This document shows, one piece after another, positions 38,520 to 47,519 of a stretch of DNA of 64,000 nt (position 1 is the first letter of the stretch; each line of letters begins with the position of its first letter). The notes below the pieces were generated by a model. It was not told the origin of the DNA. It worked only from the letters and a program-made list of their open reading frames with translations, and did not search any database. The DNA comes from Planctomycetota bacterium (GTDB lineage: Bacteria; Planctomycetota; Phycisphaerae; Phycisphaerales; UBA1924). Made by a program: the position numbers and the translations under genes. Location of the stretch: positions 186,001-250,000 of the forward strand of contig JACTNA010000018.1 of the NCBI GenBank assembly GCA_014584315.1, in the 5' to 3' direction.

Positions 38520-38689
38520 ACACGCCCCCAAGAAACGACGCGGCCCCGCTGGCGGGCGGGGCTGGCGTCAATGGTCCGAACACTTCACCCGATTCTACGG
38601 CGGTGGTGGCGAGCGGGCGGAAGCGCAAGACCCGTAGCAACTGCCCCGCGACGGTGTGGGTGCTGTCCGAGTTTGCACCCAAGCCGTAA
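38516..38689 (+). CDS. Small basic ORF (57 aa), unknown
   Basis: GTGA overlap with previous stop; MNTPPRNDAAPLAGGAGVNGPNTSPDSTAVVASGRKRKTRSNCPATVWVLSEFAPKP; absent from the supplied ORF track. Confidence 0.4.
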   Translation: MNTPPRNDAAPLAGGAGVNGPNTSPDSTAVVASGRKRKTRSNCPATVWVLSEFAPKP

Positions 38690-38700
38690 GGGGGTGCGGC

Positions 38701-41187
38701 ATGAGCGACCCCGTACAACGAATCCTGACGGCCCTACGCGAACACGGACACGAACCCCGCAAGGCGGGCGCGGGCTGGTGCTGCAAGTGTCCGGCCCACG
38801 ATGATCGGAACCCTTCCCTGTCGATCCACGCCGGCGACGACGGGCGGGCGCTGGTGAACTGCCACGCCGGTTGTACCGTCGATGCGGTGTGCGGAGTGAT
38901 CGGGCTGCGGCCCGCTGACCTGTTCATCCCTGACCCGAGCCGGCGCAACGGACACGCGCCCAAGACCCGGCGACGTGGCGACGGCGACGAAACTACACGG
39001 AAGCCCGCACGCGGCGGGGATTCTGTCACCGTCGCCAGTGACGCCACGGGCGGGCGCACGTTCCCCACGGCCCGCGACGCGGTGGCCGAGTTGGAGCGGC
39101 GGCACGGCGCGCGATCGACGACCTGGACCTACCACGACGCCGGCGGCGATCCGGTGGGGCTGGTGGTGCGGTGGAACACGCCCACCGGGAAAGACGTGCG
39201 CCCGGTGTCGCGGAAGGCGGACGGATCGGGCTGGTGCATCGGCGGGATGCCCACGCCACGCCCGTTGTACGCCCTTCCTGACCTGCTGGCGACGCCGGCG
39301 GCGCGGGTGTTCATCGTCGAAGGCGAGAGAGCGGCGGACGCGGCCCGAGCGGTTGGGCTGCTGGCGACGACAAGCCCGCACGGGTCGAAGTCGGCGAGCA
39401 AGGCGGATTGGTCCCCGGTGGCTGGGCGTGAAGTGGTGATCCTCCCCGACCACGACGACGCCGGCGAGCGGTACGCCGACGACGTGGCGCGGCTGGCGAC
39501 GGCTGCGGGCGCGAAGTCGGTGCGGGTGGTGCGATTGGTTGAACTGTGGGCAGGGATGCCCGAAGGCGGCGACATGGCGGACCTGGTGGAGCATCGCGGC
39601 GGGGACGTTGACCCGATCCGCGCCGAAGTCGAAGCCCTGACGGACAAGACCGACGCGGACACGGTGACACCGGAAGCCCCGGCGGTCCCCGCGTTCACGC
39701 CCTTCCCCGCTGACGTACTGCCCGAGCCGATTCGGGGATTCGTCACCCAAGCGGCGAAGGCGATCGGGTGCGATGCGTCTTACATCGCCCTGCCCCTGCT
39801 GTCGGGGCTCGCGTCGGCGATCGGCAACACCCACCGGATCGCGTTGAAGCGTGGGTGGACCGAGCCGGCGATTGTGTGGACGGCGATCGTGGGCGATAGC
39901 GGTACGGCGAAGTCGCCCGCGCTGGAGTTGGGTCTACGCCCGATCCGCAAGCGGCAACACGACGCGATGAAGGAACACGCGGAAGCGATGAAGCAACACG
40001 CCGACGCGCTGGCGATGCACGAACGCGACGCGGCACACTGGAAGAAATCCAAGTCGGACACGCCCCCGCCGGCCAAGCCCGAAGCGCCGATCGCGGATCG
40101 GTGTTGGACCGACGACGCGACGACCGAAGCCCTGGCGGTGCTGCTGCAACAAAACCCGCGCGGGCTGCTGATGGTGCGGGATGAACTCGCCGGGTGGTTC
40201 AACTTCGACCGCTACGCCGGCGGCAAGGGCGGCGGGGACGCGGCGAAGTGGCTGGAAATGTTCGGCGGTCGCCCGATGGTGGTGGATCGCAAGACGGGCG
40301 GCACGTTGTACGTCCCCCGCGCGGCGGTGTCGATCGCCGGTGGCATCCAACCGGAAACCCTGCGGCGGGCGCTGGGGCAGGAACACCGGGATAACGGGCT
40401 GGCGGCGCGGCTGCTGCTGACCTGTCCCCCGCGCAAGCCAAAGCGGTGGACCGAAGCGGACGTGAACGCGGACACCGAAGCGGCGGTGGCGCTGGTGTTC
40501 GATCGGCTGTTCGGGCTGACGCCGGAAACCGACGACGACGGGGACGAACGGCCCCGGCTGGTGACGCTGGCCGATGACGGGAAGCGGGCGTGGGTGACGT
40601 TCTACAACGAACACGCCGGCGAGCAAGTGAACCTGTCGGGCGACGAAGCGGCGGCGTGGTCGAAGTTGGAGGGGTACGCGGCGCGGCTGGCGCTGGTGGT
40701 TCACCTGACCCGCTGGGCGGCGGGTGACGCCACGCTACGCGATGCGTCGCGGGTCGATGAGGCGAGCATCGCGGCGGGCGTGGTGTTGGCCCGGTGGTTC
40801 GGTGACGAAGCCCGGCGCGTCTATGCGATCCTGGGGGAGTCGGACGAAGGGCGCGAATCCCGCCGGTTGGCGGAGTGGATCGAACGCAAGGGCGGCACGG
40901 CGACGGTGCGCGACCTGACACGCGGCCCACGCGAGTATCGGGGCGATCCCGAGCGGGCGGCGAAGGCGCTGGGCGAACTGGTGGCGGCGGGTGTCGCGGT
41001 GTGGGTTCACGATGACCACGGCCCCAAGGGCGGGCGTCCGACCGATCGGATTCGGCTGGTGTCGCGGCGTGGTGACACCGGCGACGGCGACGAAACCCCC
41101 GTGAACGCCGGGAATCGCGTGGGTTCTGTCACCGTCGCCACGGTCGCCAAGCCCACGAACGCCGGCGACGGCTGGGGGGAACTGTGA
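38701..41187 (+). CDS. Primase-helicase: CHC2-type zinc finger, Toprim-like, DUF3987-type ATPase
   Basis: WCCKCPAHDDRNPSLSIHAGDDGRALVNCHAGC; VFIVEGERAADAARAVG; VVILPDHDDAGERYADDVARLA; AIVGDSGTAKSPALELGLRPI; LLMVRDELAGWFNFDRY. Confidence 0.85.
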   Translation: MSDPVQRILTALREHGHEPRKAGAGWCCKCPAHDDRNPSLSIHAGDDGRALVNCHAGCTVDAVCGVIGLRPADLFIPDPSRRNGHAPKTRRRGDGDETTRKPARGGDSVTVASDATGGRTFPTARDAVAELERRHGARSTTWTYHDAGGDPVGLVVRWNTPTGKDVRPVSRKADGSGWCIGGMPTPRPLYALPDLLATPAARVFIVEGERAADAARAVGLLATTSPHGSKSASKADWSPVAGREVVILPDHDDAGERYADDVARLATAAGAKSVRVVRLVELWAGMPEGGDMADLVEHRGGDVDPIRAEVEALTDKTDADTVTPEAPAVPAFTPFPADVLPEPIRGFVTQAAKAIGCDASYIALPLLSGLASAIGNTHRIALKRGWTEPAIVWTAIVGDSGTAKSPALELGLRPIRKRQHDAMKEHAEAMKQHADALAMHERDAAHWKKSKSDTPPPAKPEAPIADRCWTDDATTEALAVLLQQNPRGLLMVRDELAGWFNFDRYAGGKGGGDAAKWLEMFGGRPMVVDRKTGGTLYVPRAAVSIAGGIQPETLRRALGQEHRDNGLAARLLLTCPPRKPKRWTEADVNADTEAAVALVFDRLFGLTPETDDDGDERPRLVTLADDGKRAWVTFYNEHAGEQVNLSGDEAAAWSKLEGYAARLALVVHLTRWAAGDATLRDASRVDEASIAAGVVLARWFGDEARRVYAILGESDEGRESRRLAEWIERKGGTATVRDLTRGPREYRGDPERAAKALGELVAAGVAVWVHDDHGPKGGRPTDRIRLVSRRGDTGDGDETPVNAGNRVGSVTVATVAKPTNAGDGWGEL

Positions 41188-41633
41188 ACCCGCACCCTCC
41201 CAACCCCCACGAACTCGCCCCGCTGCTGCTGGCCCTTGGGCGGGCGGGGATCGAACTGGCCCCGCACCCGACCGACGCGGGCCGGCTGCGGCATCGCCCG
41301 GCGGACCTGCCCCCCGACCTGTCGTCGCGGCTGCGGATACACCGGGCGGCGGTGGTGGGGCTGCTGGTGGACGGGTACGCCCCCGCCGGCGATGACGCGG
41401 GGTACGTCTTGGGCGAACGGCTGGGCGTGGCCGATGGGTTGGGGATGCCCACGCACCCCGGATCGGTGGCGTGGCTGGTGGCGGTCGGGGAGTCGATGGG
41501 GTGTAGTTGCGGCGTAGCAACGGGTGGGGTACACTTGGGGCATGGCGAAACTGACGAACGCGATTCGGGCGGCGGTGAAGGCGAGCGATCAAACGCCCTA
41601 CGCGATCGCCAAGGGTGCGAACGTGGCCCGTAG
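41184..41633 (+). CDS. Small TubC_N/primase-accessory-like protein
   Basis: NPHELAPLLLALGRAGIELAPHPTDAGRLRHRPADLPPDLSSRLRIHRAAVVGLLVDG; start overlaps primase stop; 3' part overlaps the XRE gene. Confidence 0.5.
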   Translation: MNPHPPNPHELAPLLLALGRAGIELAPHPTDAGRLRHRPADLPPDLSSRLRIHRAAVVGLLVDGYAPAGDDAGYVLGERLGVADGLGMPTHPGSVAWLVAVGESMGCSCGVATGGVHLGHGETDERDSGGGEGERSNALRDRQGCERGP

Positions 41634-41769
41634 TCAACTGTCGCGGCTACTGAGCGGTGAAAGCGGGATGACGGTGGACACGATCGAACGGCTGGCGGAC
41701 TACCTGGGGTTGCGAATCACGATCGAACCCAAGGGCCGCACGAAGGGCAAGACCACGAAGGGACGGTGA
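41542..41769 (+). CDS. XRE-family HTH regulator
   Basis: TNAIRAAVKASDQTPYAIAKGANVARSQLSRLLSGESGMTVDTIERLADYLGLRI. Confidence 0.88.
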   Translation: MAKLTNAIRAAVKASDQTPYAIAKGANVARSQLSRLLSGESGMTVDTIERLADYLGLRITIEPKGRTKGKTTKGR

Positions 41770-41772
41770 CGC

Positions 41773-43218
41773 ATGGCGAGCATCGGATGGGAAGGCAAGC
41801 GGGCGCGCATCGTGTTCCGCGATTCTGCGGGGAAGCAGCAAACCCTGCGGCTGGGCGAGTGTCCGAAGGACTACGCGAGAAGCGCGAAAATGGCGATCGG
41901 GCATCTCGTGATCGCCAAGCGGCATGGGAGCGTGCCCCACCCCGACGCGGTGCGCTGGCTGGGCGGCATCGACGACGTGCTGTACGCCCGCGTCGCGGCG
42001 CTGGGGTTGTGCCAGCCACGGGAGGGCGCGGCGGTGGTGACGCTGGGCGCCTTGCTCGACCGATTCGACGCGGCGGGTGCGGTGAAGCCGACGACGCAGT
42101 ACAAATACCGCCAAGTCGCGGACAGTCTGCGGGCGTTTCTGGGCGCGGATGCCCCGCTGGCGTCAATCACGCCGGCCCACGCCGACAACTGGCGCAAGTC
42201 GATCGCCGAAGCGAAGGCGAACCCCGACGACAAGACCGAGCCGGCCAAGACTCTGGCCCGCGCCACCGTCGCCAAGCGGGTTGTGATCGCAAAGAGTGTG
42301 TTTCGGAAGGCGGTGCGGTGGGGGTTGATCGCGTCCAATCCGTTCGCCGACCTGCGGGCCGGTTCACAATCGAACCCCGATCGCGCGTTCTACGTCACCG
42401 TCGAAACCATCCGGGCGATCCTTGCGGTGTGCCCCGATGACCAATGGCGGGCGATCGTGGCCCTGTCGCGGTTCGCCGGGTTGCGATGCCCTTCCGAAAT
42501 CGTGGCCCTGCGGTGGGGTGACGTGAACTGGGAACGCGGGCGGCTGATGGTGCGATCGGTCAAGACCGAAGGGCACGAAGGCCACGCGGTACGGGTGGTC
42601 CCGATCGCCCCCGAGTTGCGCCCGATCCTGCAAGACCTGTTCGACCGCGCCGAAGTCGGGGTGGAAGCGGTTGTACCCCGGCTGCGCGATCCGGCGATGA
42701 ACCTGCGGACCCAGTTTGAGCGAATCATCGCCAAGGCGAGCGTGAAGCCCTGGCCCCGGCTGTTCCACAACATGCGGGCATCATGCGCGACGGATTGGGT
42801 GGAGCGGTTCCCCGTCCACGTTGTCGCGGGCTGGTTGGGGCATAGCCCGATGATCGCGGCCCAACACTACCTGCAAACCCGCGATGCACACTTCGACCTT
42901 GCGGCGGGTGTTGGGGGTGTCGGGAAGGCGGCAGCAAATCCGGCAACACACACGCGCCAAAGCGCGCCCACGGCGTCAAAGCCCAAAACACAAAACCCCG
43001 AAATCCCTGCGGAAATGGTGGGGTGTGGTGTCGGGTGTGACCCGGTGGAATATGGGAAAGTGCCCCCCGAAGGACTCGAACAGCGGGGCGGGCGGCTTTC
43101 GTGGGTCGCCCTCCGCCGACAGGCCACAGTATACCCCCGATCCGCCGCGGCGGGGACGAGCCTGGCAGCCAGAGGCCGAAGGCACCCCCGCATTGACTGC
43201 CCCCACCCCTCCGCGTAG
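41773..43218 (+). CDS. int: Tyrosine recombinase/integrase; C-terminus crosses attR
   Basis: Catalytic-type motifs RFAGLRCPSEIVAL, LFHNMRASCATDW, VAGWLGHSPMIAAQHYLQT; last ~45 codons are chromosomal sequence after the att core. Confidence 0.9.
   Translation: MASIGWEGKRARIVFRDSAGKQQTLRLGECPKDYARSAKMAIGHLVIAKRHGSVPHPDAVRWLGGIDDVLYARVAALGLCQPREGAAVVTLGALLDRFDAAGAVKPTTQYKYRQVADSLRAFLGADAPLASITPAHADNWRKSIAEAKANPDDKTEPAKTLARATVAKRVVIAKSVFRKAVRWGLIASNPFADLRAGSQSNPDRAFYVTVETIRAILAVCPDDQWRAIVALSRFAGLRCPSEIVALRWGDVNWERGRLMVRSVKTEGHEGHAVRVVPIAPELRPILQDLFDRAEVGVEAVVPRLRDPAMNLRTQFERIIAKASVKPWPRLFHNMRASCATDWVERFPVHVVAGWLGHSPMIAAQHYLQTRDAHFDLAAGVGGVGKAAANPATHTRQSAPTASKPKTQNPEIPAEMVGCGVGCDPVEYGKVPPEGLEQRGGRLSWVALRRQATVYPRSAAAGTSLAARGRRHPRIDCPHPSA
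43061..43082. repeat. attR core
   Basis: tgccccccgaaggactcgaaca, identical to 35390-35411. Confidence 0.85.
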
Positions 43219-43278
43219 CGTTGCGGTCCCCGGGCGGGCCTCTGTTCTGCCGGTCGGGTGCTTCCCGGAGTCGCCACC

Positions 43279-43479
43279 ATGCTTCCCACCCATCGCCAGA
43301 GCCACGGCCGATCCCGCCGACGCCGCTCGCACCACGCCCTGCGTCCCGAGCGACCCACCGTCTGCCCCCTCAGCGGCATGCCCAAACTCCCCCACCGGGC
43401 CTGCAAGGAGTCCGGCTACGTCCGTCCGGGCCTGCGCATCCGCGTGCCCAAACTCGGGATCGGGACGCCCAGAGACTGA
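43279..43479 (+). CDS. rpmF: 50S ribosomal protein L32
   Basis: MLPTHRQSHGRSRRRRSHHALRPERPTVCPLSGMPKLPHRACKESGYVRPGLRI; directly upstream of plsX. Confidence 0.8.
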   Translation: MLPTHRQSHGRSRRRRSHHALRPERPTVCPLSGMPKLPHRACKESGYVRPGLRIRVPKLGIGTPRD

Positions 43480-43487
43480 GAGACAGC

Positions 43488-44522
43488 ATGAGGCTGGCCA
43501 TCGACGTGATGGGCGGCGATCACGCGCCCGACGCCATCCTGAAGGGATGCGTGGACGCGCTCCCGATCCTCGCCCCCGACGACCACCTCGCCCTCGTCGG
43601 CCCGCCACGCATCATCGAGGACTACCTGCACGAACGCGGCGTCCGCGACCCGCGGCTCTCGATCGAGTCGGCCGAGCAGGTCATCACCATGGATGACTCG
43701 CCCGCCAAGGCCGTCCGGGCCAAGCCCGAGTCCTCCATCGTCAAAATGGCCCTCCTCGGCTCGCGCAAGCACGAACGCCCCGCCGACGTCGTCCTCTCAG
43801 CCGGCAACACCGGCGCCTGCGTCTCCGCCGCCATCATGCACATGAAGCGGCTCCCCGGCGTCCACCGCCCGGGCATCGCCGTCACCATCCCCGCCTTCCA
43901 CGGCCCAGTCGTCCTCTGCGATGCCGGCGCGAACCCCGAACCGCGACCCTCGCACCTCTGGCAGTACGGCCTCATGGCCGAGACCTACTCCCGCGTCGTC
44001 CTCGGCATCGCCAGCCCGCGCGTCGGCGTCATGAACATCGGCGCGGAGGAGGGCAAAGGCTCCGACCTCGTCCGCGAGACACGCGACCTCCTCCGCAAAA
44101 CCCCCGGCATGAACTTCGTCGGATACGTCGAGGGCCGCGACTTCTTCGACGGCGTCGCCGACGTCATCGTCACCGACGGCTTCGTCGGCAACACGCTCCT
44201 CAAGATGGCCGAGGGTCTTGCCAAGAGCCTCTTCACAGCCATCGCCCACGAAGTCCTCGCCGCCGACCCCGAACTCGCCATGCAGTTCGAGCCGATCGTC
44301 AAGCGCATCTACACCAAGAACGACTACCACGAGTACGGCGGCGCGCCCCTCCTGGGCGTCAACGGCGGCTTCTTCATCGCGCACGGCTCGAGCGAAGCGC
44401 GTACCATCCGGGCCGCGGTCCGGAACTGCCGCGACTTCGTCTCCAGCCACGTCAACGAGGCGATCGTGGCCCGGCTGGACGAAGTCGCGCACCTCGCCGA
44501 ACCGCAACGGGAGCACGCATGA
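43488..44522 (+). CDS. plsX: Phosphate acyltransferase PlsX
   Basis: RLAIDVMGGDHAPDAILKGCVDAL; LSAGNTGACVSAAIM; VTDGFVGNTLLKMAEGLA; YHEYGGAPLLGVNGGFFIAHG. Confidence 0.95.
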   Translation: MRLAIDVMGGDHAPDAILKGCVDALPILAPDDHLALVGPPRIIEDYLHERGVRDPRLSIESAEQVITMDDSPAKAVRAKPESSIVKMALLGSRKHERPADVVLSAGNTGACVSAAIMHMKRLPGVHRPGIAVTIPAFHGPVVLCDAGANPEPRPSHLWQYGLMAETYSRVVLGIASPRVGVMNIGAEEGKGSDLVRETRDLLRKTPGMNFVGYVEGRDFFDGVADVIVTDGFVGNTLLKMAEGLAKSLFTAIAHEVLAADPELAMQFEPIVKRIYTKNDYHEYGGAPLLGVNGGFFIAHGSSEARTIRAAVRNCRDFVSSHVNEAIVARLDEVAHLAEPQREHA

Positions 44523-45532
44523 CCAGGCCGCAGCCCGCGATCGGCGTCCGCTTCGCGGGCACAGGCTCCGCGGTGCCGGCGCGCGTGCTGACCAACGCCG
44601 ACCTCGAGAAGGTCATGGACACGTCGGACGAGTGGATCGTCCAGCGCACCGGCATCCGCGAGCGGCACATCCACGACCCCGACGCGGGCGAGGGCACCGC
44701 GCCCCTCGGCGCTGAGGCTCTCACCAAGGCCATGGCCGAGGCCGGCGTCACCGCGCCTGAACTCGACCTCATCATCGCCGCAACCATGACGCCCGACATG
44801 CCCACGCCCGGCGTCGCCTGCACGATCGCCGACCGTGTCGGCGCGGGCCAAATCCCCGCCTTCGACATCTCCGCCGCCTGCTCCGGCTTCGTCTACGCCC
44901 TCAACGTCGCCGAATCCATGATGCGCACAGGCGGCTTCCACACCGTCGGCCTCGTCGGCGCGGACTGCCTCTCTCGCCACGCCGATTACTCCACGTTCGG
45001 CCGCGCCACCTCCATCCTCTTCGGCGACGCCGCCGGCGCGGTTGTCCTCCGCCGAACCGACGACGCCTCCAAGGGCCTCCTCGCCCAGATCATGCACTCC
45101 GACGGCGGCGGCGCACGCCACCTCTACATCCCCACGCACCGAGGCCACATGACGCCCGGCGATGAGTTCGACCAGCGCAAACTCGGCGTCGTCCAGATGC
45201 ACGGCCCTGCCGTCTTCAAGTTCGCCGTCGGCACCTTCCCCAACCTCATCGAGGAGACCCTCCGCCGCGCCGGTCTCGCGGCCGAGGACATCGACCACTA
45301 CGTCTGCCACCAGTCCAACTCACGCATCCTCGAGGCCGCCCGCGAACGCTTCGGCCTCCCGCGCGAGAAACTCCACGTCAACATCGACCGCTTCGGCAAC
45401 ACGGTCGCGGCCTCCTGCCCGCTCGTCCTCGACGAACTCAAGCGCAGCGGCCGGCTCCGCGAAGGACACAAGGTCATGTTCCTCGCCTTCGGCGCAGGCC
45501 TCACCTGGGCCAGCAGCCTTTGGCAGTTTTGA
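44519..45532 (+). CDS. fabH: Beta-ketoacyl-ACP synthase III
   Basis: GTGSAVPARVLTNADLEKVMDTSDEWIVQRTGIRERHI; ISAACSGFVYALNVAESM; CHQSNSRILEAARERFG; FGNTVAASCPLVLDEL. Confidence 0.95.
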   Translation: MTRPQPAIGVRFAGTGSAVPARVLTNADLEKVMDTSDEWIVQRTGIRERHIHDPDAGEGTAPLGAEALTKAMAEAGVTAPELDLIIAATMTPDMPTPGVACTIADRVGAGQIPAFDISAACSGFVYALNVAESMMRTGGFHTVGLVGADCLSRHADYSTFGRATSILFGDAAGAVVLRRTDDASKGLLAQIMHSDGGGARHLYIPTHRGHMTPGDEFDQRKLGVVQMHGPAVFKFAVGTFPNLIEETLRRAGLAAEDIDHYVCHQSNSRILEAARERFGLPREKLHVNIDRFGNTVAASCPLVLDELKRSGRLREGHKVMFLAFGAGLTWASSLWQF

Positions 45533-45614
45533 GCCGCTCAACCGCCGACGACCAGGAAACTGCGCCATTGCGGCCGCGATTCGTAGCTGGTGCAGCAAGC
45601 CCCTACACTCCCCC

Positions 45615-46577
45615 ATGAACCCCATCGTCCTCCTCTGCCCCGGCCAGGGCGCACAGGCCATCGCCATGGGACGCGCCTGGCACGACGCCTCACCCGAAGC
45701 ACGCGCCGTCTTCGACGACGCCGAACGCATCCTCGGCTCACGCCTCGGCGCACCCCTCCGCTCGCTCTGCTTCGACGGCCCAGCGGACACGCTCAATCGC
45801 ACCGACGTCTCCCAGCCCGCGATCTTCACTGTCTCCGTCGCCTGCCTGCGCGCCCTCTGCGCCGCCTGGTCAGTCTCGCCCGACGAACTCCCCCTCACCG
45901 CCGCCGCCGGACTCTCCCTCGGCGAATACACCGCCCTCCACGCCGCCGGCGCGATCGCCTTCGCCGACGCGCTCGAACTCGTCACCCTCCGCGGCCGCGC
46001 CATGCAGGACGCCGCCGAAGCCACACCCTCCGGCATGGTCGCCCTCATCGGCGCGGACGAGGCCCAGGCCCGCGCCGTCTGCGACGCCGCACGCGCCGCC
46101 GACATCCTCGTCTGCGCCAACTTCAACGCACCAGGCCAGGTCGTCCTCAGCGGCGCGACCGCGGCCTGCGAACGCGCCGTCAAGGCCGCCGAGTCCATGG
46201 GCCTTCGCGCCCAGCCCCTCCCCGTCGCCGGGGCGTTCCACTCGCCGCTCATGGCCCCCGCCGCCGAGCGCCTCGCCGAGGCCCTCGCACGCACGACGAT
46301 CCGCCCCCCACGCTGCCCCGTGCTCTCCAACGTCACCGGTCTGCCCCACGCCCCGCCGGGTGATACGATTGAGGGCGGCGCCGCCGACTCCATCCGCCGC
46401 CGGCTCGTCGAGCAACTCACGCAGCCGGTCCGCTGGGCGGACTGCGGCCGGTGGCTCGCGGCGAACACGAGCGGGGCCGCCATGCACGAACTCGCCCCCG
46501 GCCGGACCCTCGCCGGGCTGATGCGACGGATCGACCGGGGGTTGAAAGTGGAGGCACACGATGTTCCGAGCGAATGA
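45615..46577 (+). CDS. fabD: Malonyl CoA-ACP transacylase
   Basis: VLLCPGQGAQAIAMGRAW; AAAGLSLGEYTALHAAGA; LPVAGAFHSPLMAPAAERL. Confidence 0.95.
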   Translation: MNPIVLLCPGQGAQAIAMGRAWHDASPEARAVFDDAERILGSRLGAPLRSLCFDGPADTLNRTDVSQPAIFTVSVACLRALCAAWSVSPDELPLTAAAGLSLGEYTALHAAGAIAFADALELVTLRGRAMQDAAEATPSGMVALIGADEAQARAVCDAARAADILVCANFNAPGQVVLSGATAACERAVKAAESMGLRAQPLPVAGAFHSPLMAPAAERLAEALARTTIRPPRCPVLSNVTGLPHAPPGDTIEGGAADSIRRRLVEQLTQPVRWADCGRWLAANTSGAAMHELAPGRTLAGLMRRIDRGLKVEAHDVPSE

Positions 46578-47481
46578 ACGGTCCCGCCACGCGGCCCGCG
46601 GTTTCGGCCTCGCGTGCCTCCTCGCCTCCGTCTCTCTCTCCCTCGCAGGGTGCAGCAAGCCCCCGCCCCCCCCTCCGCCGCCGCCGCCCCCCGCGCCGCC
46701 CCCCCCTCCGCCGCCCGAGCCGGTCGACGCACGCGCCGTCGTGCAGGCGCTCAACGCCAGCGCAGCCGTCCACTTCGTCGAATCCCAGGCCCCCGTCGAT
46801 CGCTCGCTCGCCGAGGCCGTCGTCCAACTCGCCGACGCCTTCGCACGCGGCGACGCGAGCGCCGCCCGCCGCATGCTCGACAAGCCCGCCCAAGCCGTCC
46901 TCGACACGCTCGTCGCCTCCGACGAGTGGACCGAAGCCACCGCGCGCATCGAGGCCGTCCGCATCGTCTGGATCGACGACTACGCACGCTTCAGCGAGTC
47001 CCCCACCGCCGCTTCCGTCGCGCTCGCCATCCAGGAGCCGGGCGCGTCCTACATCCTCCGCTGGGACGGCTCGCGCGTCTTCGACTCCTGGGTCTTCGCG
47101 GGCGCGCCGGCCACACCCGAAGTCCGCGTCCGCGCCACGGCCTGGGACGGACTCTCGCAGGCCGACTACGAGTCCGCCGGCGGCATGACCCTCGCCGAAG
47201 GCGCGAACCCCTTCGGCCTCCCCGAAGAGGTCCTCGCGCAACTCCGCGCTATGGGACTCGACCCAGACAACCTCGACCTCGACGCCATCGAGAAGATGCT
47301 CGCCGACATGGGCGACCAACTCCCCGAGGAGGTCGTCCGCCAGATCCGCGAACTCATCCGCAAACTCCGCGACGCGGGCATCACCCCCGCGGCCTCGCCC
47401 GGGGGCACGCAACAGGAAACCGAGCGCGACCCCCGTCGCAAGAACACGCCCGGCGGCCCCATCACCGTCCCCGGCGGCTGA
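46561..47481 (+). CDS. Proline-rich lipoprotein
   Basis: Lipobox SLAGCSK followed by PPPPPPPPPPPAPPPPPPPEP; start overlaps fabD end. Confidence 0.7.
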   Translation: MFRANERSRHAARGFGLACLLASVSLSLAGCSKPPPPPPPPPPPAPPPPPPPEPVDARAVVQALNASAAVHFVESQAPVDRSLAEAVVQLADAFARGDASAARRMLDKPAQAVLDTLVASDEWTEATARIEAVRIVWIDDYARFSESPTAASVALAIQEPGASYILRWDGSRVFDSWVFAGAPATPEVRVRATAWDGLSQADYESAGGMTLAEGANPFGLPEEVLAQLRAMGLDPDNLDLDAIEKMLADMGDQLPEEVVRQIRELIRKLRDAGITPAASPGGTQQETERDPRRKNTPGGPITVPGG

Positions 47482-47519
47482 TCGACCAACCCCCGACCGC
47501 ACCGCAGGAGAGGCCGAAC

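Larger units (their letters stand above)
35390..43082 (+). mobile_element. 7.67-kb integrative element (attL 35390-35411, attR 43061-43082)
   Basis: 22-bp direct repeats tgccccccgaaggactcgaaca at both ends; internal one-directional gene set ending in a tyrosine integrase; codon and strand composition differ from flanks. Confidence 0.85.

Noticed and set aside
41184-41633. Full-length reading of the TubC_N-like ORF as one gene
   Set aside because: Kept only as a moderate-confidence feature: the last ~30 codons overlap the XRE gene and look like out-of-frame sequence, so the true end may differ or a frameshift may exist.
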